The notes under the pieces were generated by a model. It ran no database searches. It was not told the DNA's origin and saw only the letters and a list, made by a program, of their open reading frames with translations. DNA of 64,000 nt from CALDTK01 sp045110575 (GTDB taxonomy: Bacteria; Bacteroidota; Bacteroidia; Chitinophagales; Saprospiraceae). The stretch is taken from assembly GCA_045110575.1 (NCBI GenBank), contig JBGCGF010000025.1, forward strand, positions 1-64,000. Direction: 5' to 3'. Shown piece by piece: positions 26,344 through 34,384 of the stretch (its first letter is position 1; every line of letters begins with the position of its first letter). Both the position numbers and the translations under genes were made by a program.

Positions 26344-28662
26344 CTACACTACCCTAACTCGCAAAGCGCTTAGTCCGTCGACACCTTGCATCGGCTCAAG
26401 CTCTAGTTCCTCAACTTCGCCTACCACTTGGCCGCTTTCGCTGAGGTATTGCAGAAGCTCAATGTACATCTTTCGGTCAGTTACGTGTGTGTAGACTACC
26501 GCAAGGTGGTCGGGCAAGGTGAGTCGCTGCTTTGTACCGAGCACGAGTGCTTTGTCGATTCGCTTTTTGATGACTTCGTAACGAACGTTGTAGGCTCCCT
26601 CTACATCGAAACGCTTCTCATCCATTCGGAATTGAATCGTAATCGGCTGACCGAAGGCAAAAATAAGCTGGGCGGTCGTCATCTTCAAAGGCAACGATTC
26701 TTGCAATCCTGCGACACTTTTGGTCACATTGACCAATGCTTGCAGCTGCCATAGACGCAGATTTTGCAAGTGGATTTTAGTGAATTTCCCCGTAGGTAAC
26801 AAGCTTTGACCAGCGTATATATTGAACTCAATGCCGTCAGTGCGATATTTACTAAAGTAGTGAGGTATGATACGTTGAGCTTCTTCCTCGCTCGAAGTGA
26901 TTGACTGACTTATTACACTTGAAAGTTTAGAAACACTCTCTTCATAGGCTTGCCGATTGGTAAGACCATTGCCGTGCGCGATGGCTAGCTCTTTTTTATA
27001 GGTTTTGACAACCTTCTTTGCGACTTTGGTTTCTCCCAACTGCTTAAGCGTTGGTAAAAAACTAACAGCTAAAAATTGCTGAACCTCTTGTTCATCATTT
27101 GGTGACATCTCTTCACTCAAGCGAGCAAGCAGCTTTCTACCATCGAATGCAAGTTTACCCGCAAGAGGAAAAAGCAATGCAATTTCTTGAGCTTCTAACA
27201 GCTGAATTGCTGCGTTAAGTTCAAGAATCATATCCTTACGGATAGCATCATTTCGAAGCTTTGAGGACCCAACAATATCCGCCTGACCAAATAAAGCCCA
27301 AACGTCCTCAAATCGAATGGGATCAATCGTAGGTATAGTATCAGTCCCATCAGAAGATTGCTCGATAATGTCAGCGGCAGCTTTAACAAACCTCCACTCG
27401 ACCCGAGGATCAAGATCGGTAAACGTCTGTCGCATCACGGACTGAATACGTGATTCCATGTCCGTTCGTGTTTTACGAATCGCTTGACGAAAAAGTGGTA
27501 TAACACTCTCTAATTGTCTAATAATTAAATTATTAAACGCGTAACTCCTCTTACTTGCAAGCTGCATCATACCTACGATATGCTCACCTTTACCATATAA
27601 AGGTACAAGCACAAGGCTCCGAAACCCCTTAGCTAAAAAACTATCTGAAATAGGATCAGCTTCAGCAAGACAATCTTCCAGGTCGTCAAAGATTTTGACA
27701 TTACCTGATTCGCAAGTAGAACTATAGATAGTTAGCCCAAGCTCCGGATCTAATAGATCATTAATCTTTCCGTTGAGAATATCTAATCGAACCAAATGCT
27801 GGTGAGCCACTGCGTAGCTTAATGGATAGTCAATTGCATGTATTCCAAACGCAAGGTCAGGAACGCGAAGCAAATTTCGAAGCACTTTTCCTAGCTGCTC
27901 AGTACGATCATGACGAAGTACGGCTTCGCGCTTTAGCAACAAGCGCTGAAGTTCGCCTTGCGCAATTTCGGGAGTAAGATCAATAGCTTGAGTTATTTCC
28001 ACCCCCTTGAAAGAGAAGGTCTCTACAGGCAGTCTTTCCAACCAAAGTTCGATGTTGTCAGGATCTGCAAGAAGCTCTCTAATCTGTGTTCGATTCAATT
28101 TAGGCTTTTCGCCATGCACCTCAATTTCAATGTGCTCCATGTTGGGCATCATCATAAAGTGCGTGAGCAAGCCAGACTCCTCATTCCGGTAGTTTATTTC
28201 ATTGCTCTCAAGGTGAGGCAGTTGCTCCCCATAAATCTTGCTAAGAATCAACATCCCTGCCCGGACAGTAGCCGAATTACCAGGGATGTGATCGTCCTGT
28301 TCTACCTGTCCGCTTGTCATTAGGTCAAATCCATCGTCTGTTAGGAGGATCTGATCATAGAAGAGCGGCTTAGCCAGTGCTCCAAATTGATTCTTTCTTC
28401 GAAAAGGCGGGAAGAAAAACCGAGTAAGCTTAGCAATTTCTTCCTCTTCGAGGGGTGGCTTAGAAGGATCGGCATCGAGAGGGATCGCCCTGAACTGTTC
28501 TTCAAGTGTTTCTAGAAAGCTCCGCTCTGCTGAATTGAGCATCTCTGCCATGTCTAACAATGGCTGAAGCGACCATCGCGTGCGGTATGCCTGCTTTGTT
28601 TCTCTGTCTTCAGAGATGTGCGGCATCACCAAAAAACCCTTCGTTGATAGAATTTCGATCAT
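26344..28662 (-). CDS. Large GAF-domain protein
   Basis: 772 residues, no signal peptide or membrane segment. A GAF domain is recognisable at about 260-410 (FLAKGFRSLVLVPLYGKGE ... GMMQLASK), expected to bind a small ligand such as a cyclic nucleotide. The N-terminal 250 residues and C-terminal 350 residues match no domain I can name. At about 470-495 the text VWALFGQADIVGSSKLRND looks like the opening of a class III cyclase, but no second metal Asp motif follows. It converges with the HD-effector gene with 49 bases between stops. It is probably a cytosolic signalling protein. Confidence 0.65.
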   Translation of the reverse strand: MIEILSTKGFLVMPHISEDRETKQAYRTRWSLQPLLDMAEMLNSAERSFLETLEEQFRAIPLDADPSKPPLEEEEIAKLTRFFFPPFRRKNQFGALAKPLFYDQILLTDDGFDLMTSGQVEQDDHIPGNSATVRAGMLILSKIYGEQLPHLESNEINYRNEESGLLTHFMMMPNMEHIEIEVHGEKPKLNRTQIRELLADPDNIELWLERLPVETFSFKGVEITQAIDLTPEIAQGELQRLLLKREAVLRHDRTEQLGKVLRNLLRVPDLAFGIHAIDYPLSYAVAHQHLVRLDILNGKINDLLDPELGLTIYSSTCESGNVKIFDDLEDCLAEADPISDSFLAKGFRSLVLVPLYGKGEHIVGMMQLASKRSYAFNNLIIRQLESVIPLFRQAIRKTRTDMESRIQSVMRQTFTDLDPRVEWRFVKAAADIIEQSSDGTDTIPTIDPIRFEDVWALFGQADIVGSSKLRNDAIRKDMILELNAAIQLLEAQEIALLFPLAGKLAFDGRKLLARLSEEMSPNDEQEVQQFLAVSFLPTLKQLGETKVAKKVVKTYKKELAIAHGNGLTNRQAYEESVSKLSSVISQSITSSEEEAQRIIPHYFSKYRTDGIEFNIYAGQSLLPTGKFTKIHLQNLRLWQLQALVNVTKSVAGLQESLPLKMTTAQLIFAFGQPITIQFRMDEKRFDVEGAYNVRYEVIKKRIDKALVLGTKQRLTLPDHLAVVYTHVTDRKMYIELLQYLSESGQVVGEVEELELEPMQGVDGLSALRVRVV

Positions 28663-28725
28663 GAGTTATGTTTAGTGCGTGTCCTAGGCAGTTTAACAAA
28701 TGCTACACATGAGCATTATGTCTTC

Positions 28726-29940
28726 CTATTTTCCATCTACAAAACGCTGCAAGTAGCGATATCGGTCAGTCAGCTTACCATCATTTGTTATACTGGCGCG
28801 ATCCAGAATGTCAGATTGCTCCTTGAGTAGCTCTGGCAAAATCACTTTTGCATAGGTCGAACCGAAGCTATTGGAAGCATCCCTTGGGAGTTCGTTTGGC
28901 AGGTTATCGACCGTCATCATTGTGATAATGTCTTTCCCCCATGCGTTAACCTCTTCACCCGTTTTCGGATCAAATCCGAAGTAAGGATCAGCGATCGTAG
29001 ACGCTTTCAAGGTAGCGGGCATGCTCGTGAGTGGAGCGATGTCACAGGTAACGTCAGCGATGACTTTAATGTTGAATGACGGCTTGGCCATGTCTGCAAC
29101 CGTGCACATCGCTGGTGCTTTGTTGTCCCAGAAAATGCCGTGTACCATCACATCGGCCACTTCGCTGAAGGGAAGGAAAGCTGATTCAAAATCAGTTGGA
29201 TTGTCGTAGAAGTCCCTTTTCACAAAGGGCTTACCGTCTTTGCGTTGGACATATCGTTCAGCTCCTACTTGCGTGAAAACAGCACCTGCGCCTTTTCCCG
29301 CAAGGAAATCTTCGTGACTTAATTCTGTAAACCCAGCATCTCGAAGTACCTCAACCGAACCGTTGCCTACTCGGCCTGCGCCGGTTGATACGACGCGTAC
29401 ATCCCCGAAAGAGGTTTTGGCGTAAGCTGACTTTGCAGCCTCGTAATCTTCAAAAGAGTTCATCTGCGGCAAATCGAAATTGCCTGTTCGAATTCCCCAG
29501 GCACGCATCGCATGATGTGCACCAACCATTCCTGCAAATCGACCAAACGCGATGAGGCGCTTACCGTCATCGTCAGTGAGCAATTCATAGTCGATGAGGC
29601 GAATGTTCTTGTCCAGCACCGCACGCAAAAGATCGCGGTTATACGCTTGCTCTTTGTGGGTATGACTGAAAAAGAAGCATGTCTTGTTTGCCACCAACAG
29701 TGGAATCGGCACTTCCTTGACGCCAATCAATACGTCGCAGTCGCTCAGATCTTCGTTCACTGTAACGCCTAACGCTTCGTAAGCAGAATCTGGAAAGCAG
29801 CGCCCCTCAGAAGGCTGAACCTTCAGGTCGATGTCTTCATGTTGCGCCGCCTGAGCAGCTATCTGAGGAGGAAAAGCCACGCGACTATCTGGCGGAACTT
29901 TACCCTCTCTGATGATTCCAATGCGAAGTTTGTCGGACAT
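28726..29940 (-). CDS. Saccharopine/lysine-type dehydrogenase, alanine dehydrogenase fold
   Basis: 404 residues. The N-terminal MSDKLRIGIIREGKVPPDSRVAF region belongs to the alanine dehydrogenase/transhydrogenase N-terminal family. The catalytic Lys is in GVKEV and His in FSHTHKEQ, and FAGMVGAHHAMRAWG and the glycine-rich VVSTGAGRVGNGSVEVL form the NAD site. The overall match is to NAD-dependent saccharopine dehydrogenase (LYS1/AASS-like), which interconverts saccharopine with lysine and 2-oxoglutarate. The exact direction and substrate are inferred. Monocistronic. Confidence 0.8.
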   Translation of the reverse strand: MSDKLRIGIIREGKVPPDSRVAFPPQIAAQAAQHEDIDLKVQPSEGRCFPDSAYEALGVTVNEDLSDCDVLIGVKEVPIPLLVANKTCFFFSHTHKEQAYNRDLLRAVLDKNIRLIDYELLTDDDGKRLIAFGRFAGMVGAHHAMRAWGIRTGNFDLPQMNSFEDYEAAKSAYAKTSFGDVRVVSTGAGRVGNGSVEVLRDAGFTELSHEDFLAGKGAGAVFTQVGAERYVQRKDGKPFVKRDFYDNPTDFESAFLPFSEVADVMVHGIFWDNKAPAMCTVADMAKPSFNIKVIADVTCDIAPLTSMPATLKASTIADPYFGFDPKTGEEVNAWGKDIITMMTVDNLPNELPRDASNSFGSTYAKVILPELLKEQSDILDRASITNDGKLTDRYRYLQRFVDGK

Positions 29941-30129
29941 ATTGAAGTGGTTCTTAGGAAGTGTCGTAGTCTAGGAAGTACAGGCGTACCCTGCAAGTAA
30001 AGGCTGCTACCTCCTTTCCTTCAATCGAAAATGAAAAATTAGCAAAAAAGTTTGCTCTACAGGGAACCTTCCGCCCTTCTACGAGGTTATTGCACCACTG
30101 ACGAACGCGTCGGTACTCAATTAACTCCA

Positions 30130-30504
30130 GGGGCCGTAACGGACTCGACAGGGAAGTTGATCGTTTAGTTAGCATGTCGGAGTATGTAGCTCACCTCCGT
30201 TATCAACTGGCTGCACAACCTTTTTACATGGCAACACCAGCTATGCAATGGCAGCCTAATCCACGATTAGCCTAGCCGTAGGATTTTGTGGTTGACACCT
30301 GATACATTATTGCATCATCCTTCACCAACTTTCAGGTTAGCGACTAGGGACTGAACCGTCCGAGTCGCGAAATAAAGGTTCTAAGGCATTGGTATAGGAT
30401 TGATCGAACTCCTCGCCCGCGCTCGAAAATCTAAGTTCGGACTAAACATGTAGAATGCTCCTCGGTGCTTCAGCTGGACGCGGGTTCGACTCCCGCCGGC
30501 TCCA
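30130..30504 (+). ncRNA. ssrA: tmRNA (ssrA)
   Basis: The 5' end GGGGCCGTAACGGACTCGACAGG and 3' end GCGGGTTCGACTCCCGCCGGCTCCA form the tRNA-like part; GGGGCCG pairs with CGGCTCC, with one G-U pair. The conserved AGCATGTCGGAG precedes the first pseudoknot. The tag frame at 30230-30259 reads GNTSYAMAA and ends in TAA, close to known Bacteroidota tags ending YAMAA or YALAA. The length of about 375 bases fits. CCA appears not to be encoded. It rescues stalled ribosomes with SmpB. Confidence 0.95.
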
Positions 30505-30584
30505 CACAAATCAAAGCATAGCTTTGATTTGTAATTTTGAATTCAAAACTAGTGCTTCGCACCTACAATTTTGAATTTTGAATT

Positions 30585-30617
30585 GCGCGACGCACACCAG
30601 CGTCGCGCTTTTTTTTT
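30585..30617 (+). terminator. Intrinsic terminator of ssrA
   Basis: The perfect stem GCGCGACGC / GCGTCGCGC has a six-base loop and is followed by nine T residues. It lies 80 bases after the mature tmRNA end. Confidence 0.92.
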
Positions 30618-30629
30618 GCCCTGTACTGA

Positions 30630-30722
30630 GAACCACCGGTTCGCAGGAAGCCACGAGGAGCAGCCGACTATGACTGATTGAAGGATAGGCATTTCTAGCA
30701 TATCCCTGCGAACCAGTGGTTC
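30630..30722. repeat. 18-bp inverted repeat
   Basis: GAACCACCGGTTCGCAGG (30630-30647) and CCTGCGAACCAGTGGTTC (30705-30722) are complementary except at a central position or two, and flank 57 bases. No T-tract and no open frame inside. Confidence 0.7.
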
Positions 30723-30808
30723 GGCAGGACTAAGCTCGCGTATCTATGGAGCGCCCCAAATGCCATTCAAAATTCAAAATTGTCCCGCAGTACTGCGGGA
30801 TCACGAAT

Positions 30809-31438
30809 TCAAAATTCCTTCGTCAGCAGGACAAACGTCTCCTCTTTCGAATCATCGAAGGTTATCCACCTCTCCGGCCTCGCCTGCCGAGCAAAGAAGT
30901 TGACCATCGCAAAGTCACCGAAACAGCCTTGTGTATGCATGAGGAGCAGCCCAAAGAAGAACCACCAGTACGGACCAGTCGTCAATACCAGGCCGATTAG
31001 CAGTAAACTGGTGAGCACAACGAATGGCGTTAATGCCACCAACAGCATTTGCTTGTAGTTGATTGGATGATATGGAGCAGAGGCATGAAACACCATCCGC
31101 TTCCAATCTGCACCGTAGATCACTTTCTTGGCGCCCGTCCATCGGTAAGCAATTCCGTGCAATAACTCGTGTGGGACCACCACGAGCAACATCGCCAACA
31201 AGCCAAGACTAAATGGAATCGCCATCTCGGAAAACCACTTCGCGCCTCCCGAGATATCCCGATAGCCCATATACAGGCCGAGTCCAACAAGGATAAATAA
31301 CAGTGCTTGGAATCCAAGCAACCAGGCGCCTTTGTTAGACAGCTCTTGCCGGATAAAGCCGAGCACACTGCTGATCTTCCAACGCTCACTTACATAGTAG
31401 CCTTGCTCGATCAGGTCTTGTTCAATCTTAGGATTCAT
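30809..31438 (-). CDS. DUF3267-type membrane zinc metalloprotease
   Basis: 209 residues. Four hydrophobic segments (about 40-58, 70-92, 125-150, 153-172). The second ends in the zinc-binding HELLHG motif of the DUF3267 family, a group of integral-membrane zincin-like proteins. The last codons K-E-F-stop are formed by an AATTTTGAATTC copy of the intergenic repeat, so the extreme C-terminus is repeat-derived. It overlaps the end of the glycosyltransferase gene by eleven bases on the same strand. The substrate is unknown. Confidence 0.75.
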   Translation of the reverse strand: MNPKIEQDLIEQGYYVSERWKISSVLGFIRQELSNKGAWLLGFQALLFILVGLGLYMGYRDISGGAKWFSEMAIPFSLGLLAMLLVVVPHELLHGIAYRWTGAKKVIYGADWKRMVFHASAPYHPINYKQMLLVALTPFVVLTSLLLIGLVLTTGPYWWFFFGLLLMHTQGCFGDFAMVNFFARQARPERWITFDDSKEETFVLLTKEF

Positions 31439-32147
31439 CTGCGCTCAGATCTATGAATAACATCTTAGCGTAACGACGTTTTATCGTCTCACTGTCAACA
31501 CCCGCTCTCCACATCGCCATCGCTGCCGTATTCGCGAGTTGGACATGAAGCCACGAACGCTTCTCATACTTACGCGCGGAGACGATGGTTTGGCCCTTCA
31601 TGAGGTGGTATGGAGTACCCAGTCCTTTTGCGCGCTTTAGTAGGTCGTATTCTTCCATGATTTTCATGCTTTCGCTAAAACCACCAAGCCGACCAAAGAG
31701 CTTCTGGCAAACGAAAATCGTCTGGTCACCTCCACGCGTAGCCATGACATTGAACGTGGTCATGTAGCTATTAAAAGCAAGCATCCGCCGCTGACTATCC
31801 ATCTCAAACGCGTAACCACCCAGCTGCTCACCATCTTGAAAAGCAGTCAATACTTCCGTAAAACAGTCAATCGGTGGACGAGTGTCCGCATGCACGAAAT
31901 ACAAGATGGCCCCTTTTGCAGCTTGTGCGCCAACGTTCATCTGTACCGCCCTAGAAGGCGCAGACTTTAAGAGATGAACATCCGGTTGATCCGCGCAAAA
32001 CGCTAGCGTTCCATCTGAACTACCTCCATCTACAATGAGCAATTCCCAGTCACCAGCAAATCGATTGCCTGCCTCCCTGAGGACGCGCAACAACGCCGGA
32101 AGCTGGTGCACTTCATTGACACAAGGCACGATGACCGAGATATCCAT
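31428..32147 (-). CDS. Family 2 glycosyltransferase (TIGR04283-like)
   Basis: 239 residues from the ATG at 32147, chosen because MDISVIVPCVNE is the standard GT2 N-terminus. Motifs: VDGGSSDGT for nucleotide-sugar binding, FVHADTRPP with the DxD-like acid pair, and MATRGGDQTIFVC. The pattern fits the TIGR04283 subgroup, some members of which act in arsenosugar or lipid glycosylation. It contains one exact copy of the dispersed 14-base word (31668-31681), read as GFSES. It sits between the asparaginase and protease genes, apparently as one minus-strand operon. Confidence 0.8.
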   Translation of the reverse strand: MDISVIVPCVNEVHQLPALLRVLREAGNRFAGDWELLIVDGGSSDGTLAFCADQPDVHLLKSAPSRAVQMNVGAQAAKGAILYFVHADTRPPIDCFTEVLTAFQDGEQLGGYAFEMDSQRRMLAFNSYMTTFNVMATRGGDQTIFVCQKLFGRLGGFSESMKIMEEYDLLKRAKGLGTPYHLMKGQTIVSARKYEKRSWLHVQLANTAAMAMWRAGVDSETIKRRYAKMLFIDLSADES

Positions 32148-32175
32148 AGTGGATTGGCGAATAAATGGGTTGAGG

Positions 32176-33222
32176 TTAGAACGTTTCGTCATCGAAAATG
32201 GCTACTCCACGATTTGTTGGGGTTACAAAACCACGGTACATGCCTGCTGTATTAAACGGCATATGAATCTTTCCAGTTCGGTCAACACTAATAATTCCTC
32301 CATCTCCACCTACTTTCTTCAATTCCCCTTGGATAACGGCATCTCCAGCTTCAGCCAAGGTCTTGTTGCCGTGCAGCATTCTCGCTGAGACATCGTGTGC
32401 TACGGCATAGCGAATAAAGAACTCGCCATGCCCCGTTGCACTAACCGCGCAAGTGCGATCATCGGCATACGTTCCTGCCCCAATCACTGGTGCATCTCCG
32501 ATACGTCCCCAACGCTTCAAGGTCATTCCTCCAGTTGAAGTACCCGCTGCAAGGTGCCCTTCTTGGTCCATCGCAACACAGCCTACCGTTCCGAATTTCC
32601 CGTTCTCATCACTCAGTTGAGGTTTTGCATCAGCTTTCGCTCTCGCTTTCTTCCAAGACTCATAGCGTCGATCCGTGTGGAAGTAGCTCGGGTCAACAAT
32701 TTCTAAGCCTTGCTCCTTTGCAAAGGTTTGAGCGCCGGCTCCACTTAGCATAACGTGAACGGATTCATCCATCACCTTTTGCGCCAGTTGGATAGGATGC
32801 TTCACACCCGTCACACCACTGATCGCTCCTGCAGAAAGGTCTTTGCCTCGCATGATGCTCGCGTCTAGTTCGTTGGTCCCTTCGTAGGTGAACACTGCAC
32901 CTTTACCGGCATTGAATTGCGGCATGTCTTCGAGGTAGGAGATTACTGCAATCACAGCCAGTTCTGCTGGTTGACCTGCTTTTAGTGTTGCTTCTCCAAT
33001 TTCGAGGGCTTTCGCCAAAACCTCACGCACTTCAGCCTCGTATTCCTCGGTCATGTTCGCTCGTTTGATGACGCCAGCGCCTCCATGAATAGCGAGGGCA
33101 TAGTCTAGTCGTTCTGTAGTTTCGTTGGAAGTAGTCTGCGCTTCCGGGGAAACTTCCGTCTCAACCGAATTACATGCCCACAGCGCTGTAACAGAAATCA
33201 AAAGAAACAGTAGGTACTTCAT
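32176..33222 (-). CDS. Isoaspartyl peptidase/type 2 L-asparaginase, lipoprotein
   Basis: 348 residues. The signal peptide ends in ALWAC, indicating a lipid-anchored exported enzyme. The N-terminal nucleophile family is identified by IHGGAGV, the autocleavage site before Thr in GKFGTVGCVAMD, and GTSTGGM and GHGEFFIR of the active site. It hydrolyses L-asparagine and beta-aspartyl peptides after self-cleavage into two chains. One exact copy of the 14-base word (33008-33021) is read as VLAKA. First gene of the asparaginase-glycosyltransferase-protease run. Confidence 0.9.
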   Translation of the reverse strand: MKYLLFLLISVTALWACNSVETEVSPEAQTTSNETTERLDYALAIHGGAGVIKRANMTEEYEAEVREVLAKALEIGEATLKAGQPAELAVIAVISYLEDMPQFNAGKGAVFTYEGTNELDASIMRGKDLSAGAISGVTGVKHPIQLAQKVMDESVHVMLSGAGAQTFAKEQGLEIVDPSYFHTDRRYESWKKARAKADAKPQLSDENGKFGTVGCVAMDQEGHLAAGTSTGGMTLKRWGRIGDAPVIGAGTYADDRTCAVSATGHGEFFIRYAVAHDVSARMLHGNKTLAEAGDAVIQGELKKVGGDGGIISVDRTGKIHMPFNTAGMYRGFVTPTNRGVAIFDDETF

Positions 33223-33407
33223 GGCGAGGTGACTTTAGGTTGTCGTAAAGCTATCACGCAGCATCCCATCAGCATTGCAGCTTTTACCAACCTACATTTA
33301 CTGGTAACGAAACCTACCAACTTCTTTGCAGAGCACGGAAGCCACCGGCTCAACATCCTGTGTTAGCGCCACGGACAATCAAAATTCTGAAATTCAAAAT
33401 TCCCCAA

Positions 33408-34211
33408 ATGAATATCTTGATCATCGGCGGCGGCAACATGGGAACTACCTACGCGCAAAGCTTCCTTCGCTCGCACGTTACGAGTCTTGAAGGCATGCGT
33501 ATCCTCGAAAAAAACGCGGAGAAAGCAGCGCTCCTCACAACCAAGAACATTGGTAGCGTAGGGTCAGATCCTGCACTCCTGCTTCCGTCAAGTGACCTCA
33601 TTGTTCTTGCCGTAAAACCGCAAGATACCAAGGCGCTTTTCGCTAGCCTTCAGCCTTACGTCAACGATCAACAGGTGTTTGTAAGCATCATGGCCGGTGT
33701 TACCATCCAGTCCATTCAAGAAGCACTTGGGATTACAAAAGTTGTGCGCGCGATGCCCAATCTACCGGCTCAGGTAGGTAAAGGTATGACCGTCTACACC
33801 AGCTCAGAACAAGTGACTCGACTTGAGCTTGTCATGGTACAAAACCTACTTGCGACCACAGGTAAAAACATCTACGTTGCCCGCGAAGAGATGCTTGACG
33901 CAGCCACGGCAATTTCAGGTTCAGGTCCTGCATACGTCTTCTATTTCATGCGTGCGATGATGTCACGTGCAGAATCACTCGGCTTCACCAAAAGCGAGGC
34001 GGAGCTGCTCGTGCTACAAACGTTCTCAGGAGGAGTCAACCTCTACGAAGCTAACGACCTCGACTGCGAAGAGTGGATTCAACGCGTATCTTCTCGTGGA
34101 GGAACGACCGAAGCTGCCATGAAGAGTTTTAGCGAAAGCGAAGTACAAAAAGCTATTGAGAATGGACTTCAAGCAGCTTTTGACCGGGCAGTAGAATTGG
34201 GAAAGACCTAA
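33408..34211 (+). CDS. proC: Pyrroline-5-carboxylate reductase
   Basis: 267 residues from the ATG at 33408. It reduces pyrroline-5-carboxylate to proline in the cytosol using NAD(P)H. The N-terminal MNILIIGGGNMGTTYAQ is the dinucleotide motif; VRAMPNLPAQVGKGMT and SGSGPAYVFYFMRAM are typical ProC signatures. The length is normal. An AATTCAAAATTC repeat word directly precedes the start, and a frame beginning at 33360 would translate that repeat, so it is rejected. It carries one exact 14-base word (34126-34139), read as SFSES. Confidence 0.95.
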   Translation: MNILIIGGGNMGTTYAQSFLRSHVTSLEGMRILEKNAEKAALLTTKNIGSVGSDPALLLPSSDLIVLAVKPQDTKALFASLQPYVNDQQVFVSIMAGVTIQSIQEALGITKVVRAMPNLPAQVGKGMTVYTSSEQVTRLELVMVQNLLATTGKNIYVAREEMLDAATAISGSGPAYVFYFMRAMMSRAESLGFTKSEAELLVLQTFSGGVNLYEANDLDCEEWIQRVSSRGGTTEAAMKSFSESEVQKAIENGLQAAFDRAVELGKT

Positions 34212-34228
34212 GTAATTGATAACTGAAT

Positions 34229-34358
34229 AATTGCTAGTTGTCAATTGTCAATTGTCAATTAAACAGCACTAACGAGGCGAAGCCGAGCAATCCCGTGCGT
34301 AGAACGAGGACCCTCGCTTCGCGGGGCATCTCGGCATTATCAATTATCAACTAGCAAT
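34229..34358. repeat. Inverted repeat between convergent genes
   Basis: AATTGCTAGTTG (34229-34240) and CAACTAGCAATT (34347-34358) are exact complements. The left arm runs into three TCAATTG words and the right arm into CAATTGACAATT. The interior has GC-rich self-complementary stretches (GCGAAGCCGAG, CGCTTCGCGGGGC). Probably acts as a terminator for both proC and the esterase gene. Confidence 0.65.
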
Positions 34359-34384
34359 TGACAATTCTGATTGGGCGCAGCCCA

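Larger units (their letters stand above)
30505..30808. other. Intergenic repeat cluster after ssrA
   Basis: No gene. In order: hairpin CAAATCAAAGC-ATA-GCTTTGATTTG (30507-30531), AATTTTGAATT words (30531-30583), the ssrA terminator, a long 18-bp inverted repeat (30630-30722), and another pair of AATTCAAAATTC words around the perfect palindrome TCCCGCAGTACTGCGGGA (30783-30800). Confidence 0.7.

Noticed and set aside
26344..28662. Full Pycsar operon (cyclase plus effector)
   Set aside because: The GAF protein lacks a second metal-binding Asp motif of class III cyclases and is convergent with the effector, so no operon is present.
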